In this document: positions 62,013-64,000 of the stretch, piece after piece
How the letters are laid out: each line of letters begins with the position of its first letter
Numbering within the stretch: position 1 is the first letter of the stretch
Origin: Prunella strophiata
Taxonomy: Eukaryota; Chordata; Aves; Passeriformes; Prunellidae
NCBI GenBank assembly: GCA_036583965.1
Contig: JAZBQD010000030.1
Coordinates: 53,197,551 to 53,261,550, forward strand
Direction of reading: 5' to 3'
DNA: 64,000 bases
The notes under the pieces: model-generated
What the model was told of the DNA's origin: nothing
The model's input: the letters and a program-made list of their open reading frames with translations, nothing else
Database searches by the model: none
Program-made: the position numbers and the translations under genes

Positions 62013-62214
62013 CTTCAATATTGAATTTCAGAAATTCATACAAATTTTCCTGAAGATTGGATAAGGAGCATGCTAGATTTGTTTGAACCATAAGAAAAAT
62101 AAATTTAAGCCAAGGTCTCACCTCTCTTTCAGTGAGATAAGTGATATACATCCAAAAACATACTTGGCTATGCAGCCTCTGACTGTTCTGCTTCATGAGG
62201 ATGTACAATTTCAC
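62013..62214 (-). CDS. candidate internal exon on the minus strand
   Basis: A 67-codon open segment ending at a good donor (TTGAAG before GTGAGA). Possible acceptor upstream: a TCACTCTTCTTTAATG tract, then AAAAGAAAAG. The translation includes YLTEREVRPWLKFIFLMVQT and SLSNLQENLYEFLKFNIE, with helical hydrophobic spacing. It ends in phase 1 and joins in phase to 61675-61587. No family recognised. The 5' boundary is uncertain because the purine-rich acceptor end is poor. Confidence 0.2.
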
Positions 62215-62830
62215 CTTTTCTTTTACATTAAAGAAGAGTGATATTCAGGAGCTGTCCAATTATTTTATTTCATGGAAAGTTATTTTTTAAAACATAACTA
62301 TTTTGTATGTAACTATAACATATTTTGTACCAAAATGCAGTTGCTGCTGATTAAGTTTACATTTTATGAGTGAATTTAAAAAAAAAAAGAAAATTTTTTT
62401 TTGGAAGACCATCCCAAATCCATACACATGATGAATTGAATATTTCTGTGTGTTTGTATGAGATCCTGTGGTGACTCACCAAAATAATAGACCTGATACT
62501 TCCATGTTCTCTAAGTCCCTTGCTGCTTTTTTCTTCCTGGCAAGGCTATTCCACTAAGACCAAATATTTTGTACAAATTATTTGACCATCCATAGTACAA
62601 CCTCACTGGTGATCTAGTTTAAAAATTACTCTAAACTTTTAGGAAGAATGGGAGGCTAAGATGTCTGAATTAAAGTCTTCATGAAGTTTGCTATAGTTTA
62701 AAATGGACACATGGCTGGTACTGGCTTGAAATAATCTGTTTTCAGTGTTTCCACCAAAAAAAACCTATATGGAGGTAGCACACTCAGAGAAAAATAAATG
62801 CAACTACCTTAATATCTGAATTTCCCACAG
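62215..62830. other. AT-rich non-coding stretch
   Basis: Contains an A tract followed by a T tract near 62378-62402. Minus-strand sites at 62553 and 62480 bracket a 24-codon frame, but its phase does not fit the next candidate exon. Confidence 0.4.
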
Positions 62831-62944
62831 GATGAAAATGTTGATGTTTCTGTTGACCCTAAAAAAATGCAGGAATTTGAAGCTCATTTGGGAGAAAAAA
62901 TATTCCAGGCAAATCATATGAAAAATATAAACTATCTTTTCTGA
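62831..62944 (+). CDS. candidate exon ending in a stop codon
   Basis: After a good acceptor (ATCTGAATTTCCCACAG) the phase-0 frame reads DENVDVSVDPKKMQEFEAHL, then GEKIFQANHMKNINYLF and TGA. The acidic start and amphipathic middle look like real protein. There is no poly(A) signal close by. It could be the end of a plus-strand transcript that skips 60292-60426, or a chance frame. Confidence 0.22.
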   Translation, partial: DENVDVSVDPKKMQEFEAHLGEKIFQANHMKNINYLF

Positions 62945-64000
62945 AACGGAGTAATTTTCATCAGCTTCACAGGGTTTTTAGGTACCTTTGAAGGGGAAAC
63001 CACTTTTATAAACATCAAATCTATGCTCAGAGGCCAACAAGGAAATATCCAATTTTGAAAATCTTGCTTATCCCACTTATAATGTTCCAAGCTCATCTGT
63101 AATTAATGAGGCACTTTGTTGCTCTGAAGATGATTAAGTTTGTTCCTGAGATATGCAGTACCCAGAACTGCTCAAAGCTCCCATATCTGGGATAATTTGG
63201 TTGTGTGAGTCCTGTCCTAGGACCTCCCAAAAGTCTTCAGCTCCATCCTTATTCCTAAATACATTCTATTGCATATCTGAAATGAGGATGGCAGCAGCAC
63301 AGCCTGATAAGCCTTACCTCTGCCTCCTGTAGTATTCCAAAAGACTTTCAATGGATGCTGTGTAGTGCTAAGTTTTGATTTTGTCCTGATTCAGAAAAAT
63401 ACAGGGAAAATCCACAGGTTGAAGAGGATGCTGAAGATTAGGCAGGCATTTGAAAAAATTTGCAGAAATGAGGTTTGTAATGTCTCCAGTGAGAGTTATG
63501 TTTAACAGTGAAAAGAGATTTGCAGTACAAAAGCAAATGTAGTTGTCAGAGTGTAAGGTAAGTTTGACCATTAAGCTGGCAGTGATGATTAACAAACCAA
63601 AACATTTTATGGCTCATAAACCCTTGATAGACAAGTTCCTTATGCAAATAACAACCTTTTAATCCCTTGCCCAAAGCGAACTCCCTCTGAGATGATAAAA
63701 TACTTTCAATAATTGAGATTTTACTTGTAGCTTCTGTGTATTAGGGGAGGTCTAGAGCTTCTCAGGAGGGCAACAGCCTGAATTTTATGTGCAAGTTTAC
63801 TTTCCTGAGATTCCCAAGCCAGTTTTGCAGGCCTGGGGTGTGGATACGTTCTGCAGAACTTCTGCCTGTGCAGCTGCACCAAAACTGAATGCCACAGCTT
63901 TGTTGTTTGTAATACTGATTGTACTTGGGAAAATGTAGTATAGGCAGGTGAATCATAGACTTCCAGAGTGAGCTATAATATATTAAGAAAATAACATTTT
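62945..64000. other. unique stretch to the end of the window
   Basis: No repeat recognised. A donor-like GTAAG at about 63557 has no usable open exon before it on the plus strand. The minus-strand frames at 63368-63595 and 63762-63956 lack domains. Confidence 0.4.

Noticed and set aside
62480..62553. Minus-strand segment with good acceptor and donor reading WNSLARKKKAARDLENME
   Set aside because: It ends in phase 2 and cannot join the next minus-strand candidate without making a stop codon.
1..64000. Searched by eye for tRNA, rRNA, snRNA, CRISPR arrays, bacterial operons and intact retroviral genes
   Set aside because: None seen; the sequence texture is that of vertebrate intergenic or intronic DNA.

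Overview
The window looks like bird nuclear DNA, most likely songbird (passerine). The evidence is the repeats. Nearly all recognisable interspersed repeats are 5'-truncated CR1 LINE fragments, mostly in antisense orientation, with the usual 3' end next to a short tail of the ATAGAATC type. There is also one complete solo LTR and a fragment of a second LTR, both resembling endogenous retrovirus LTRs I know from bird genomes. No Alu, L1 or B1-type mammalian repeats were seen. The rest is AT-rich, gene-poor sequence with many T or A tracts. There is no bacterial-style gene organisation. The species assignment is inference.

No complete gene can be read here, and nearly all open frames are chance frames of 60 to 146 codons. 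The best coding evidence is two closely spaced candidate exons on the plus strand (24943-25060 and 25299-25387). They have canonical splice signals, a 238-base intron, matching phase and protein-like translations. A third candidate (33174-33306) continues them in phase, and a fourth (41788-41958) is phase-compatible but has a weaker acceptor. More exon-like segments lie at 1528-1570, 21948-22000, 42854-42957, 58537-58623, 60292-60426 and 62831-62944. If real, they would be pieces of one or more long multi-exon genes with large introns; I do not recognise the protein. On the minus strand, two phase-compatible segments (62214-62013 and 61675-61587) could be the last exons of another gene. It would end tail-to-tail with the plus-strand terminal-exon candidate at 60292, the two poly(A) signals being about 320 bases apart.

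Layout: 0.28-1.2 kb, two CR1 fragments with facing 3' ends; 1.2-11.2 kb, mostly unique sequence with small CR1 pieces; 11.2-12.2 kb, an old CR1 cluster keeping a decayed reverse transcriptase segment; 15.39-15.95 kb, the solo LTR; 20.5-21.1 kb, a CR1 abutted by an LTR fragment; 24.9-25.4 kb, the best exon pair; 29.1-29.6 kb, CR1; 29.8-30.0 kb, 8.8-9.1 kb and 54.2-55.1 kb, repeat-free AT-rich blocks that could be conserved non-coding elements; 34.3-34.4 kb, a 43-base T tract between two copies of a GT-rich motif; 35.55-35.85 kb, a possible RING-finger relic; 40.9-41.2 kb, CR1; 58-63 kb, the densest group of exon-like segments.

I found no convincing new biological system. The items most worth checking are the exon chain, the possible convergent gene ends near 61 kb, and the 23-base near-perfect palindrome at 30.81 kb.
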